Assembly (NCBI GenBank): GCA_019637915.1
Contig: JAHBUV010000001.1
Coordinates: 1,768,565-1,832,564 of the forward strand
Length of the DNA stretch: 64,000 nucleotides
Source of the DNA: Pseudobdellovibrionaceae bacterium
GTDB taxonomy: Bacteria > Bdellovibrionota > Bdellovibrionia > Bdellovibrionales > Bdellovibrionaceae
Direction: 5' to 3'
Shown here: positions 25,486 through 33,867 of the stretch, one piece after another
Layout: every line of letters starts with the position of its first letter
Numbering within the stretch: the stretch's first letter is position 1
The notes under the pieces: generated by a model
What the model was told of the DNA's origin: nothing
Database searches by the model: none
What the model saw: the letters and a program-made list of their open reading frames with translations, nothing else
Made by a program: the position numbers and the translations under genes

Positions 25486-26063
25486 GACTCCATATATCGC
25501 GCCGCCCAAAACTAAGCCCGGACTTAATCAAGTATCTAAGCCATGTTTTCTGGGGTGGAAATTTAAGTTGAGTAAATTCAGTGGTTTGCGTTGGACGTAC
25601 TCAGTTCCCAATTAGTGAGGGGTCTGTTTTGAATTTTCGCCTCCTCTTTTTACGCGACCTATTCGATTACGAACGCTTTCAAGGCACCGCCCGGCTCGTG
25701 GTGGCTCCAGGCGTTCCTCTTGCTTGATCTTCACTCATTCGAGGCAATAGTCGGCGTTTAACATGCCCTGGGGCACGTTCTGTGGGTGCAGCCCCTACGC
25801 GAAAGGGCGCGGATTTATCAGCAACTCAAAAAACGAAGGCAGTCCGCTAAAGAGTAGGGATAGATGCTCCGGCTCTTCTTCGTTGGCGGAGGTCTATTCG
25901 ATTTTCGGGGATTCTCACCCAGGGTGTTCGCGTACTTTCAAATTTGGCGGATTTGATGAGTATTCAGCAATTCCGATGAGTTGCGTTCTCAGTAAGACTT
26001 TACTAAGACTGGCTCTTAATTCAATAATAGCTAAGAAATAGATTCGTTAAATAAATTGAATAC
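25486..26063. other. 578-bp stretch without a supported gene
   Basis: This contains the divergent promoter region of the defence operon and the DUF4238 gene. A plus-strand open frame at 25763-26041 lacks a ribosome site and recognisable features. Near the right side lies a 30-nt repeat (25983-26012) also found beside the middle att copy. Confidence 0.5.
25983..26012 (+). repeat. Degenerate 30-nt direct repeat, copy 1
   Basis: TGCGTTCTCAGTAAGACTTT followed by ACTAAGAC resembles 27147-27176. Both contain two TAAGACT units and could be arm-type sites for an integrase or marks of an earlier insertion of the DUF4238 block. Confidence 0.45.
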
Positions 26064-26936
26064 ATGATTCGATTGGGCAAGACAAAATTCAACCACTATA
26101 TTTCAAAGGTATTCCTGAAAAGTTGGCTTAGACCAAATGATAAAAAAGGCAAAGAAACGCTGCTCTGTTTTTTGATTAACGAACAAAGGCTGAGGGCAGA
26201 TGTAGGGCGTTCTGTAGCATTTGCTGGAGAATCATTTTTATATTCGTTCATTGCCGCCGGTGAATTAGATGACTCTTTTGAGTCTTACCTGAAAGATGGT
26301 GAGGATGCGTGGGGTCTTTTTCTCTCAGAGCTAGTTAATGGCAAAGTTTTTCAAAAAATCGAAAATTTAAATTTATGTCTGTTCATGCTTGTCAGCTTTG
26401 CCTATAGAACCAAAATTAATTTTAAGCTCTATGAGAAGATGTTTAAAATCTCGTCTCCAGATTTAGAGACGGTTGAAATCAAAAACATCGCGCTCGATAT
26501 GATAACAGAAGACATTGAATATCGAACTGATGAGCTGCTGAGAAGGAAGATGCTACTTATTGAGTATGATTCAGACCTCTTGTTCACATGTGAAAAGCCA
26601 CTATTTGACCTAAAGTTTTCAAAATTTAAAAGAGATGAGATTTTTTGCGCGATCACACCTCGTCACCTGCTTTATATTTCACAAGAAATCACTAATCATC
26701 CAGAGCTGGCAGTGAGCAAGACAGATAATGCAAAAATTGCCACTCTATGGAACTCATTTGTTCTGGAAATGAGTCGAGATTGGGTTGTAGCCACGAACTG
26801 TGCCGAAAATGAGGAGGCGTTGAAATCTAATCTGACGCTCGATAAGGTTAACGCCCGAAAGCAAACAGATAGAGTGATCCTTAATCTGGACGGCGAAGAA
26901 CATATTGTTCTGCTAGCCGACATTGAGGATAATTGA
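26064..26936 (+). CDS. DUF4238 domain protein
   Basis: A 290-residue protein. The N-terminal FNHYISKVFLKSWL and the later LLFTCEKPLFDL fit the DUF4238 family, whose members are often found in defence islands and have no established activity. It is very AT-rich, transcribed opposite to the four-gene operon and close to the middle att copy. A toxin or effector role is possible but not shown by any catalytic motif I can name. Confidence 0.75.
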   Translation: MIRLGKTKFNHYISKVFLKSWLRPNDKKGKETLLCFLINEQRLRADVGRSVAFAGESFLYSFIAAGELDDSFESYLKDGEDAWGLFLSELVNGKVFQKIENLNLCLFMLVSFAYRTKINFKLYEKMFKISSPDLETVEIKNIALDMITEDIEYRTDELLRRKMLLIEYDSDLLFTCEKPLFDLKFSKFKRDEIFCAITPRHLLYISQEITNHPELAVSKTDNAKIATLWNSFVLEMSRDWVVATNCAENEEALKSNLTLDKVNARKQTDRVILNLDGEEHIVLLADIEDN

Positions 26937-26951
26937 GCGGCTGCAGGCTAA

Positions 26952-27092
26952 TTATCCTTTTATCCACACGTCTGTCGCTCCAACTCTTATACTCTGAGTG
27001 AGATCCATTAGCCCTCCAGCAAGACCAATCGCTAACGCCAGCTTCACCAGCCCTAAAACAATTCGTGCGATTAAGTTCATAAAAATCTTCAT
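26952..27092 (-). CDS. 46-residue hydrophobic membrane peptide
   Basis: A short frame MKIFMNLIARIVLG with one long hydrophobic segment (about residues 5-30) and a polar tail ending DVWIKG. An internal ATG at 27080 is an alternative start. The ribosome site is weak. It sits about 140 bp inside the middle att copy, a position matched by the 59-residue membrane peptide at 37022 near the right att copy. Confidence 0.45.
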   Translation of the reverse strand: MKIFMNLIARIVLGLVKLALAIGLAGGLMDLTQSIRVGATDVWIKG

Positions 27093-27146
27093 TAAGTGTG
27101 AGGCTCTTTCGACAAGGAAAAGTGGGAATGAACGCCCGCGAAAGGC

Positions 27147-27176
27147 TGCGTCTGACTAAGACTTCACTAAGACAAC
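27147..27176 (+). repeat. Degenerate 30-nt direct repeat, copy 2
   Basis: TGCGTCTGACTAAGACTTCA followed by CTAAGAC lies 50 bp from the att copy at 27228 and matches 25983-26012. Confidence 0.45.
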
Positions 27177-27227
27177 GACCGTGATTTTCGTTACTTGCGT
27201 TCTGAGCGACCGTCACTAGAGACTTAA

Positions 27228-27241
27228 ATTGGCGGAGAGGG
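27228..27241. repeat. att copy of the tRNA-Ser 3' end (middle)
   Basis: ATTGGCGGAGAGGG is identical over 14 bases to the 3' end of tRNA-Ser(TGA) at 37415-37428. It lies 90 bp downstream of the integrase stop, the expected place for an attachment site. Confidence 0.75.
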
Positions 27242-27331
27242 AGTTTTTGCCCTCTCCACCGGGTTAAGTTCTCGAAATCATTCATTTGCGACTTTTCCCA
27301 GGAGGGAGAAAGAAGCAATTGGAAGCATGGC

Positions 27332-28432
27332 TTACTTGGCTCGTAACTCAAAGACTTTCGCCTCTTGGCTTTGAGGGATTTTGTACCCCAGCCGTTCAGT
27401 TCCATCTTTAAGCTCGATGCCCGCTTTTCTCAAATAGACATTCGTTGTTTCCATGTCGGAGTGCCCGACAATCGCCATGACCCTCGCTAAGCTCTCACCA
27501 CGAGCCAAAAGGTTTGTGATAAATGTCGCCCTCAAGTCATGGAAACGAATCTCCGTGATCCCAAGCGATTTGCAAAAGCTCTTCGTCACTTTCGCTGCAT
27601 CCCCGCGCTCCCATTCGGTGAGTCTTGGAAGAATAAACTCCTCATTTCCCCTTAAGAGCCGAAGTTCTTTCAAGTACTGAAGAAGTTCTTCTGAAATCGG
27701 CACCGTCCTGGTCTTCTGGTTTTTGGTGCTCGTGAATCCATTCTTGGAATTCCAACTTCGACCGACTGAAATGATCTTGGATTCAAAATCCACATCCGAC
27801 CACTTCAGCGCGAAGAGTTCCCCAGAACGGCATCCCGTAAAAAGAGCCATGATCCAGACAGGATAAAAGCGGTGGTTCGTTGCCTTTGCTTCATGCAAGA
27901 AGGTTTCAACTTCAGTATTGGTTAAAACCTTCTTCTCGGACTCAGGAACCTTGATCATCATCCCTTGCGCAGGGTTGCGATCAAGAAATCCTGCGTCCAT
28001 AGCCATCTGAAAAATACGTTTCACGATTTTGAGAATGTACTTTCTGGTGTGCATGGTGCACTCATCTATCGGCATCTTCTCAAACAGAAGCTCGTGCACA
28101 TCCATTTTCGTGATGTCCTTAAGCTCCCTTCCTTGCCAGTGCCGATTGATCCACCGATTCACTGCCTTATCGTAGCTGTAAAGAGTTGATGGCCTGTAGG
28201 TGAGCTTCATTAAGCTCAAGCATTCCTTCAGCCACTCTTCCCAGCGCGGATGGACTTTTTCTTCTTTGAGTTTTGCAAGTTCGCGCCGGAGTTCAAATTC
28301 CACGATCTCAGCTTTGCGAAGGGTTTCGATCCCTTTTCGCTTTCGCTGAACTCGCACTCCTCGCGCGTTAAAGCCGTTCACATAGGCTTCATACAGTTTC
28401 TTTCCTTCTTTGACATAAGTTCGGATTGCCAT
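27332..28432 (-). CDS. int: Tyrosine-type integrase of the tRNA-Ser island
   Basis: A 366-residue phage-type integrase. An N-terminal arm-binding region is followed by a SAM-like core-binding domain (about 65-160) and the catalytic domain with FTGCRSGELFAL (Arg), RFHDLRATF (H-x-x-R) and VGHSDMETTNVYLR (His and the Tyr nucleophile). All catalytic residues are present. It is followed by an att copy and preceded by an excisionase-like gene 3 bp away. It should recombine the tRNA-Ser 3' end with the element. Confidence 0.93.
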   Translation of the reverse strand: MAIRTYVKEGKKLYEAYVNGFNARGVRVQRKRKGIETLRKAEIVEFELRRELAKLKEEKVHPRWEEWLKECLSLMKLTYRPSTLYSYDKAVNRWINRHWQGRELKDITKMDVHELLFEKMPIDECTMHTRKYILKIVKRIFQMAMDAGFLDRNPAQGMMIKVPESEKKVLTNTEVETFLHEAKATNHRFYPVWIMALFTGCRSGELFALKWSDVDFESKIISVGRSWNSKNGFTSTKNQKTRTVPISEELLQYLKELRLLRGNEEFILPRLTEWERGDAAKVTKSFCKSLGITEIRFHDLRATFITNLLARGESLARVMAIVGHSDMETTNVYLRKAGIELKDGTERLGYKIPQSQEAKVFELRAK

Positions 28433-28435
28433 CTT

Positions 28436-28705
28436 TTAGGCCCCTTTCTTCTGGAAAAGAGCCTGAAGATCACAAAGCCTGAATCTGAGTCGTCTTCCAA
28501 ATTTGTACGCCTGGATCTGACCCCGATGGACCATGATCCGAAGTGCATTTTCGGAAACTTTTAGGAAATGAGCTGCTTCATTCGTTGCAAGCCACTCTCG
28601 TTCAACCCGGTTTTCAAAGAGCAAGTTTTCATTCCCACTATAACCAAAATCCCGTCCCTCATCAATCCTTCGCATAGAGTCTGAATGCCGATTAACTGCA
28701 TCCAT
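28436..28705 (-). CDS. Excisionase-like helix-turn-helix protein
   Basis: An 89-residue protein whose residues 38-85 form a MerR/Xis-type helix-turn-helix (WLATNEAAHFLKVSENALRI and GRRLRFRLCDLQALF). Such proteins steer integrase towards excision or act as regulators. Its ATG overlaps the stop of the upstream small frame (TAATG), and the integrase starts 3 bp after it, so all three are one translation unit. Confidence 0.82.
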   Translation of the reverse strand: MDAVNRHSDSMRRIDEGRDFGYSGNENLLFENRVEREWLATNEAAHFLKVSENALRIMVHRGQIQAYKFGRRLRFRLCDLQALFQKKGA

Positions 28706-28824
28706 TACTGCACCCCGTATTCAAAGAATTTAAATTTCCTCCCAGAATCATCTCTCATTGTTGTTTTAAACCCCTTACGCACACGGAACTTATCCCCGTC
28801 ACGCTGACCACTTTCTCGTAACAT
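28705..28824 (-). CDS. 39-residue basic protein coupled to the excisionase gene
   Basis: A frame starting MLRESGQRDGDKFR and rich in lysine, arginine and phenylalanine ends in TAATG overlapping the next start. Its ATG lies in the loop of a 13-bp inverted repeat. A longer frame from 28917 exists but would read through that repeat. Function is unknown; a DNA-binding accessory or leader peptide is possible. Confidence 0.5.
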   Translation of the reverse strand: MLRESGQRDGDKFRVRKGFKTTMRDDSGRKFKFFEYGVQ

Positions 28825-28848
28825 CGTGGAGAGGGAGTGGTCAGCGTG
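28800..28848. promoter_or_regulatory. 13-bp perfect inverted repeat, operator or oriT candidate
   Basis: CACGCTGACCACT (28800-28812) and its exact inverse (28836-28848) flank a 23-nt loop containing the start codon of the 39-residue frame. A second hairpin of five G-C pairs with a GCAA loop lies at about 28873-28889. Confidence 0.6.
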
Positions 28849-28941
28849 CGCCAGAGGGGATATGTGGAGTGTGCGGCCCCCGCAAGGGGGCTTGTCTTTT
28901 CCACCACTTATCCGCATCGAATAGGAATTTCCTGATCATCG

Positions 28942-28978
28942 AAAAAGCAAACCCAGAGTTTCCCCTTGGGTTTGCTTT
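28942..28978 (-). terminator. Terminator of the coupling-protein operon
   Basis: A perfect 12-bp stem (28944-28955 with 28967-28978) followed by T residues on the minus strand overlaps the stop of the 28977 gene. Confidence 0.88.
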
Positions 28979-29276
28979 AATCAGTCCACACCGCCGACTC
29001 TTTCAAGAAAGTACGCCTGATCACGATGTCCAAAACAATCGCCACCGGAATCAATAAGATGATCGGCCAAAGTTCATTCCACCAAAGATAGGAGAGCATG
29101 TCATAGGGTCCGATCTTGTCTCTCGCCATCTTCTTCGCGAACACGGCGGGCCCAAGGTCCATCCATTTATAGATTTTCAAAAAGACATAAAAAGTCAGGA
29201 TCGAAGACAGGCTGAACATCTTAAAGAGCAATTCCTTCACCACTTCGTGGCAGTGCCATTTAAATTTTAAGTCCAT
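28977..29276 (-). CDS. Small membrane protein of the transfer operon
   Basis: About 99 residues from the ATG at 29276 (MDLKFKWHCHEVV). Two predicted membrane helices lie near residues 19-37 and 66-85. The start overlaps the end of the replication-relaxation gene by 17 bp. It could be an accessory of the coupling ATPase, by context only. Confidence 0.65.
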   Translation of the reverse strand: MDLKFKWHCHEVVKELLFKMFSLSSILTFYVFLKIYKWMDLGPAVFAKKMARDKIGPYDMLSYLWWNELWPIILLIPVAIVLDIVIRRTFLKESAVWTD

Positions 29277-30054
29277 AAGTTGTCCTTTCCGAGACACCAA
29301 GGGCCTCGGTGTTTGGATAAATAATTCCCTCAGTTCCATTCGAAATCTTAGCCTCAAGAGGCCTGGTTAATAGATCCTTCAAGTTCGCAAAATAGAATTT
29401 CCCCGTACTTGGCTTTGCGAGCCCCTCAACTTTTTTGTGCGCAATGATTCCCTCGATCTTTTCTTGGATGCCCTTTGTCGCGGTGACATAGAGCACACCA
29501 GCGGCCCTAGAATGGAGCCGGTACTGCATAATGATCTGCCGGTAGCGTTTCTCAGATTTGGCGGTAAGCTCAAGCTCCACCGCCAAAATATTTTTCCCAT
29601 CGGGCCACTCGGCTACCGCATCGGGGAGTCTTCCATTTGCGAGAGAGTCCGCCGCGATCAGCTTGCCGTTTACAAACCGTGATCCTAAAAATCTCTTCTC
29701 AAGTGCCAGCAGAACATCACTCAGCAACAAATCATGGTAAAGTGTCGTCGTGTTGATCGGAATCGGCTCCAGTCTAAAATGCTCATTCGGAAACTTTAGC
29801 TGAAGCCATTTCAACGCTTTCCGGGTTAAACAAAACACCACCCCGATCTCTCTTGCTTCAAGGTGGTGAAGAATCCGACCAACTCTTACGCGCTCAATGA
29901 ATCCCGCTCGTTCAAGCTCCGTCATTCTGTTATGGACAACAGACTTTGATCTTTCAGCAAAACACAACGCCTTGATCTGACAAAAACTCATCACCGTTCG
30001 GGAATAAATCGCATGAAGTAAAGACCAATCCCTTTCCGTTAAACGCACATTCAC
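29260..30054 (-). CDS. Replication-relaxation family protein
   Basis: A 264-residue protein. Residues 1-90 form a winged helix (LTERDWSLLHAIYSRTVMS, NRMTELERAGFIERV). Residues 120-200 hold a nuclease-like core with LPDAVAEW and AVELELTAKSEKRY, a PD-(D/E)xK-type arrangement. Proteins of this family (Replic_Relax) are encoded on plasmids and integrative elements and are thought to act at origins or in transfer initiation. Its start overlaps the coupling-ATPase stop by 4 bp. Confidence 0.82.
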   Translation of the reverse strand: MNVRLTERDWSLLHAIYSRTVMSFCQIKALCFAERSKSVVHNRMTELERAGFIERVRVGRILHHLEAREIGVVFCLTRKALKWLQLKFPNEHFRLEPIPINTTTLYHDLLLSDVLLALEKRFLGSRFVNGKLIAADSLANGRLPDAVAEWPDGKNILAVELELTAKSEKRYRQIIMQYRLHSRAAGVLYVTATKGIQEKIEGIIAHKKVEGLAKPSTGKFYFANLKDLLTRPLEAKISNGTEGIIYPNTEALGVSERTTYGLKI

Positions 30055-31601
30055 GCGGGCTCCGCTGGCAGTCGGTGAAATTTGATTTCCTCAACAATCG
30101 TCCCTTCTGGCAGTGCAAACTGAATCACACCTTCGCCGCTCATATAGTTCTTAAGGCGATTCGGATGCACCTTGTAGGCCTCAACCTCCCGAATGGAAAC
30201 ATCGCCCGTGCGCTCCCGAGGACTAAAAAATCCACCGCGCTTTCCTCGCTCGGTGATTTTTTCTTCCCCCTTTGTTCCAATATGTTTGGCAAAAAAATCA
30301 GCCGTGTCGGGATCATTCAGACCAAGCAGGCATTTCACGTTCGTATTGGTATTTACCGCCTTGGCAAAATCCTTGGATACCTGCTCCAGATCCCCAAGAC
30401 TCTGGTGACTTAAATGAAGCGCAATGCCGCTTGATCTGGCTTTATTTAAGATCGAGTTAAAGCCTGGATAAACGAAGCTTGAAAACTCATCTAAAAAGAT
30501 CGGCGTAAAACTTTTCTCCCTCCTTGCAGCCACGGCCCACGCTGTTTCCTGCAAAAACATTTTCCCAAGCTTAAAGGCGATTTCCTGATACAGCAGGGTC
30601 GGCAGCAGAATCACGACCGCTAAGTTTTTTCCTTCGCTCATCTCCTTTTTCTTTTCTTCAGATACCGTGAGCATCTCTGCAAGTGAGAAGAATTCCCGTC
30701 CTTCAACCGGGCCATTTACAAAGCTCGCAATTTCGCCTTGAGCAAAGGGGCCGAGCTGCGAAACAATTCCAGCAAGCTTCTGCTCACGGTCTTTCTTGGA
30801 TTCCGAGAGCCACCTCGCAAGCCTTGCCTGGACACTTTTTGCTTTTCCTGCAAGCTCGGATAATTTCTCATCCTCGGTGAGAACTTCGTAGAGCCTTTTG
30901 AAAGTGACCACTTCATTACTCTCAATTAAGCCTTGCACGACAAAGCCGGTGATTTCGTATTGAACCGCCTTGTAAAATGGATCTTCAAACTCAAAGGCTG
31001 CAAAGATGCGATCCGTGATCTGCTGCGCAGTTCCCATCATAAGCGGATTCGTCGCTGCCGATTTTTCCACATGACCGAGATCAAATGAAATGACCTTGGT
31101 GTTTATCGGCTCTGCGTACCTCTCAATTCGCTCTAAAAGAGCGTGCTCACCTTTACCGTCGATCAGAACGGCGGACTTTCCTCTTGCTAAATCCTGCATG
31201 AACCACGGAAGCACCACACTATCCGTTTTCCCTCGTCCCGTAGCCCCAATGATCTGCACATGACCTGTTCTTACCCTGTCGGGAATGTAGACTTCTCCAT
31301 CATCCAATGTTTCACCGACATAAACACTTGAGCGATCACTCCAGAGTTTTGACAAGAGGCGGGTTCGTTGTGAAAACTCCCTCGTCCAGCTTTTATATTT
31401 TCGCGATAGTAAAAACATGATTCCTGCGAAAACCGCGTAGCCCACCATTCCGATTTTCTCGAAATTGATCACCAGCAGCTCTTTTAGGTACTGCTCATTC
31501 TTCCAGACTGCGAGGGCTCCAATGCCCAACGCAATTGTTCCCATCGCCGCCATGAACTGCTGATCCGACATGGGTTCTTTCCTATTTCCGTTACTAGACA
31601 T
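30051..31601 (-). CDS. TraG/VirD4-type conjugative coupling ATPase
   Basis: A 516-residue protein with membrane segments at about residues 18-33 and 45-66, a Walker A loop GATGRGKTDS (about 138-147), Walker B TPIFLDEFSSF (about 364-374) and a TraM-recognition/TraD C-terminal region (SHQSLGDLEQV, LLGLNDPDTADFF). Coupling proteins bring DNA to a conjugation channel. No relaxase or type IV secretion genes are seen nearby, so the element is probably mobilised by another system or uses the Replic_Relax protein in place of a relaxase. Confidence 0.9.
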   Translation of the reverse strand: MSSNGNRKEPMSDQQFMAAMGTIALGIGALAVWKNEQYLKELLVINFEKIGMVGYAVFAGIMFLLSRKYKSWTREFSQRTRLLSKLWSDRSSVYVGETLDDGEVYIPDRVRTGHVQIIGATGRGKTDSVVLPWFMQDLARGKSAVLIDGKGEHALLERIERYAEPINTKVISFDLGHVEKSAATNPLMMGTAQQITDRIFAAFEFEDPFYKAVQYEITGFVVQGLIESNEVVTFKRLYEVLTEDEKLSELAGKAKSVQARLARWLSESKKDREQKLAGIVSQLGPFAQGEIASFVNGPVEGREFFSLAEMLTVSEEKKKEMSEGKNLAVVILLPTLLYQEIAFKLGKMFLQETAWAVAARREKSFTPIFLDEFSSFVYPGFNSILNKARSSGIALHLSHQSLGDLEQVSKDFAKAVNTNTNVKCLLGLNDPDTADFFAKHIGTKGEEKITERGKRGGFFSPRERTGDVSIREVEAYKVHPNRLKNYMSGEGVIQFALPEGTIVEEIKFHRLPAEPA

Positions 31602-31865
31602 AACCCTCCATTAGGGGTTTTGATTTTTGTTCCTTGCACACTCACCTGGATTATTTTTTGAGGCAGAATTTAGAGCCTCGTTAAGATTGATGTTCCTCGC
31701 GATAGACCCGCATTTGAAGCTCGCTGGGAGCGAGGCTTCCTTTAACCTTAGTTAGGATGGGTGGGTGCATTTCCTGAAATTACGAGTAACTTATTGAAAT
31801 AACATATAAATAAATTTTTACATGGCCCCTGAGATTTTCCGCCCACTCCTGATAAAACAAGATCT

Positions 31866-32825
31866 GTGGAAAGAAGGAAAAAGGGAAAAGACATTGAGTG
31901 GAACGAGCAGGCGATCAAAAAGATCACCGACGCTTTAGCGCTCGAAGGGCTTTATAAGCCTGAGTCCACTCCCATGATCCCACGCCTTCATATTCCCGGC
32001 GGAGCCTTAAAAAGCTGGGAGAGAGCCTTTGATCCTATTTTCTTAGAAGATCAACAGGCCCCCTGGGATCAGGTTTTTCGAGATGAGGCCAAGGAGAGCG
32101 CAGACTGGCTTCCTGCAAGCTATCCGGGCTTTCTTCATGATGGACCCACGGCCGAGCTGTTACGCCGACGTCCCAACAATTTGCGGGAATCCATTGCAAG
32201 GGATCTTTGCGAGAGTGGGGCTCTTGAGCATTTTCCTACGAAATTTCGGATCACCGCTTTTTTGATTTCACGCGGGATCACGGAAGAGGGAGATCCTGAG
32301 AAAGAAGCTTTTTTCCCTCAATACTCCTGGCGGGATTTTTTGCACTACCAGCCCAAAGTGGACCGCATGATCAGATCCGCAAAAAGGTGTTATTTCCAGA
32401 AGAAGGCATTCATCAGCTCGGCTGTTGGGGAAACCATTTGGGAGAGATTTGATCGGGCTTTCGAACGTCTTTCCATCAAACAGCGCACAGCCCTTGAAAT
32501 CCACATCATGAGCGATGAGCCACTGTCTCTTGAAGCCGGAGCCAAGCGGCTCAAGATCTCCAAAGCCTCGTTCCGAGATCGAGTCCAATCAGCGATTCGC
32601 TTGATCGAAAAAGCACTGCCGGAACTTGTCGCCGTTAAACCGCCAAAAGTCAGGAAATCTCCGAAGAAGAAAAGTCCATCTTCCTCTATTGTCATTCCCC
32701 GCAAAGATGCTCCTGCCGCAGGAGAACTTAAGGCATGGCTTGATAAAACTTGCGAAGAGCCGCGCTGGGTGGATTGGGACGGGATTTTTAAAGCTCCAAA
32801 GCCTCGAAGAAACGGAAATTTGTAA
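31866..32825 (+). CDS. Putative regulator with sigma region 4-like helix-turn-helix
   Basis: A 319-residue protein starting with GTG. Residues 200-255 (LSIKQRTALEIHIMSDEPLS, then GAKRLKISKASFRDRVQSAI) strongly resemble region 4 of sigma-70-type factors, the part that binds the -35 element. No region 2 is recognised, so it may be a DNA-binding regulator and not a true sigma factor. It is divergent from the coupling-protein operon. A lysine-rich stretch follows the motif. Confidence 0.65.
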   Translation: MERRKKGKDIEWNEQAIKKITDALALEGLYKPESTPMIPRLHIPGGALKSWERAFDPIFLEDQQAPWDQVFRDEAKESADWLPASYPGFLHDGPTAELLRRRPNNLRESIARDLCESGALEHFPTKFRITAFLISRGITEEGDPEKEAFFPQYSWRDFLHYQPKVDRMIRSAKRCYFQKKAFISSAVGETIWERFDRAFERLSIKQRTALEIHIMSDEPLSLEAGAKRLKISKASFRDRVQSAIRLIEKALPELVAVKPPKVRKSPKKKSPSSSIVIPRKDAPAAGELKAWLDKTCEEPRWVDWDGIFKAPKPRRNGNL

Positions 32826-32920
32826 ATGAAAGAGCGGTTTTGAAACTGTCCGTAGCGCTGGCTGCCGAGCAGTTTCAAAAAAAATCCGTCAGGAATATTC
32901 GCTTTTTGAAGATTCACTTG

Positions 32921-32955
32921 TCGAAAAAAACAAAGCCCACGTTTTCCCATGGGCT
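32921..32955 (-). terminator. Terminator after the 32978-33343 gene
   Basis: AGCCCA (32934-32939) pairs with TGGGCT (32950-32955), followed on the minus strand by TTTGTTTTTTT. Confidence 0.75.
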
Positions 32956-32977
32956 CGGTGTTCTTTATTGAAGTGGT

Positions 32978-33343
32978 TTATGCAGGTCCTCGTCGGGCTA
33001 GCCATTTTTGGCCTTGCTCTGTAAAAATATACCAAATTGTGTAGATATCGCCCGCATCAGATTCATGAAGTCTGCAAAGGGGTCGAGAGCTTGTATTGCG
33101 CCCGGCCTCGTGGGCAGCTTTAATATCTGAACAAATTGGATAGAACGCTTCAAAGATCGCGCCATTGGACAGGTCATCATTGAAGCGACCAAACGTCGTA
33201 ATGACTCCGTTTTCCTGCAAGCAAAGTGTTTCGCCGGACACATTTTGAAACATAGAAATTTCGCGACAAGCTCCAGTCGTATTAGATTGGGCATTTGCAA
33301 ATGCGGTGACGAAAAATAAGAAAATCGAAACGATATATTTCAT
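32978..33343 (-). CDS. Secreted protein of unknown function
   Basis: A 121-residue protein with a signal peptide (about residues 1-18, AFANA) and four cysteines that may form disulfides. The ribosome site AGAGGT precedes the start. No family is recognised. It has its own terminator and lies in the cargo part of the island. Confidence 0.7.
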   Translation of the reverse strand: MKYIVSIFLFFVTAFANAQSNTTGACREISMFQNVSGETLCLQENGVITTFGRFNDDLSNGAIFEAFYPICSDIKAAHEAGRNTSSRPLCRLHESDAGDIYTIWYIFTEQGQKWLARRGPA

Positions 33344-33867
33344 AAAAAAACCTCTAAAACCAAAAGAGCAATTTTTGAGCCTGCTCTAATCGGTCTATAA
33401 GGCACATAAAAACTATTTGAACGGCCAATTTTGACCGTTGAGGTGGCTAGATGGACGATAAGTGTCACTTTGAAAGAGCTGTATGACGATTTAAAAATTC
33501 ACGTTGCGCCGACAATCATCAAATCATTTTTTAGATTCTGTCTCCGACTAATAATATAGAATTAAATCCAATCCCCATGAAGCCATCGTATCCCTTTTGA
33601 AATCCGGTTTTTGAAGCCCAGAGAACAGGCCGTCCCTTAAAGTCCGTTTTATTGACATTGGGGGCATATAGCGAAACTTAGCCATCCGTAGCATTTCGCG
33701 GTCCGTAAAGGGTGGCGAGGTTCGGTAGCGGATCAAAACAAAACCAGAGCCTTTTAGAGCATTCCCAGGGCCGATCGTGAGCCCAGATCCCTGTTCGAAA
33801 CTTGTTAGCCACGCGAATCGAAGGATTTGGTTTTAGCTCGGAATTAAGTTTGTTTTTTGACCATCTG
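33344..33867. other. 524-bp stretch without a supported gene
   Basis: Only short frames without ribosome sites are seen. An inverted repeat (AACGG-CAATTTTG-CCGTT, about 33420-33440) could be a weak hairpin. The right end should hold the promoter of the AraC-type gene. Confidence 0.5.

Noticed and set aside
25763-26041. 92-codon plus-strand frame in the island
   Set aside because: No ribosome site, no recognisable features, and it ends just before a better supported gene.
33548-33736. 62-codon minus-strand frame
   Set aside because: No start signal or domain; the region looks non-coding.
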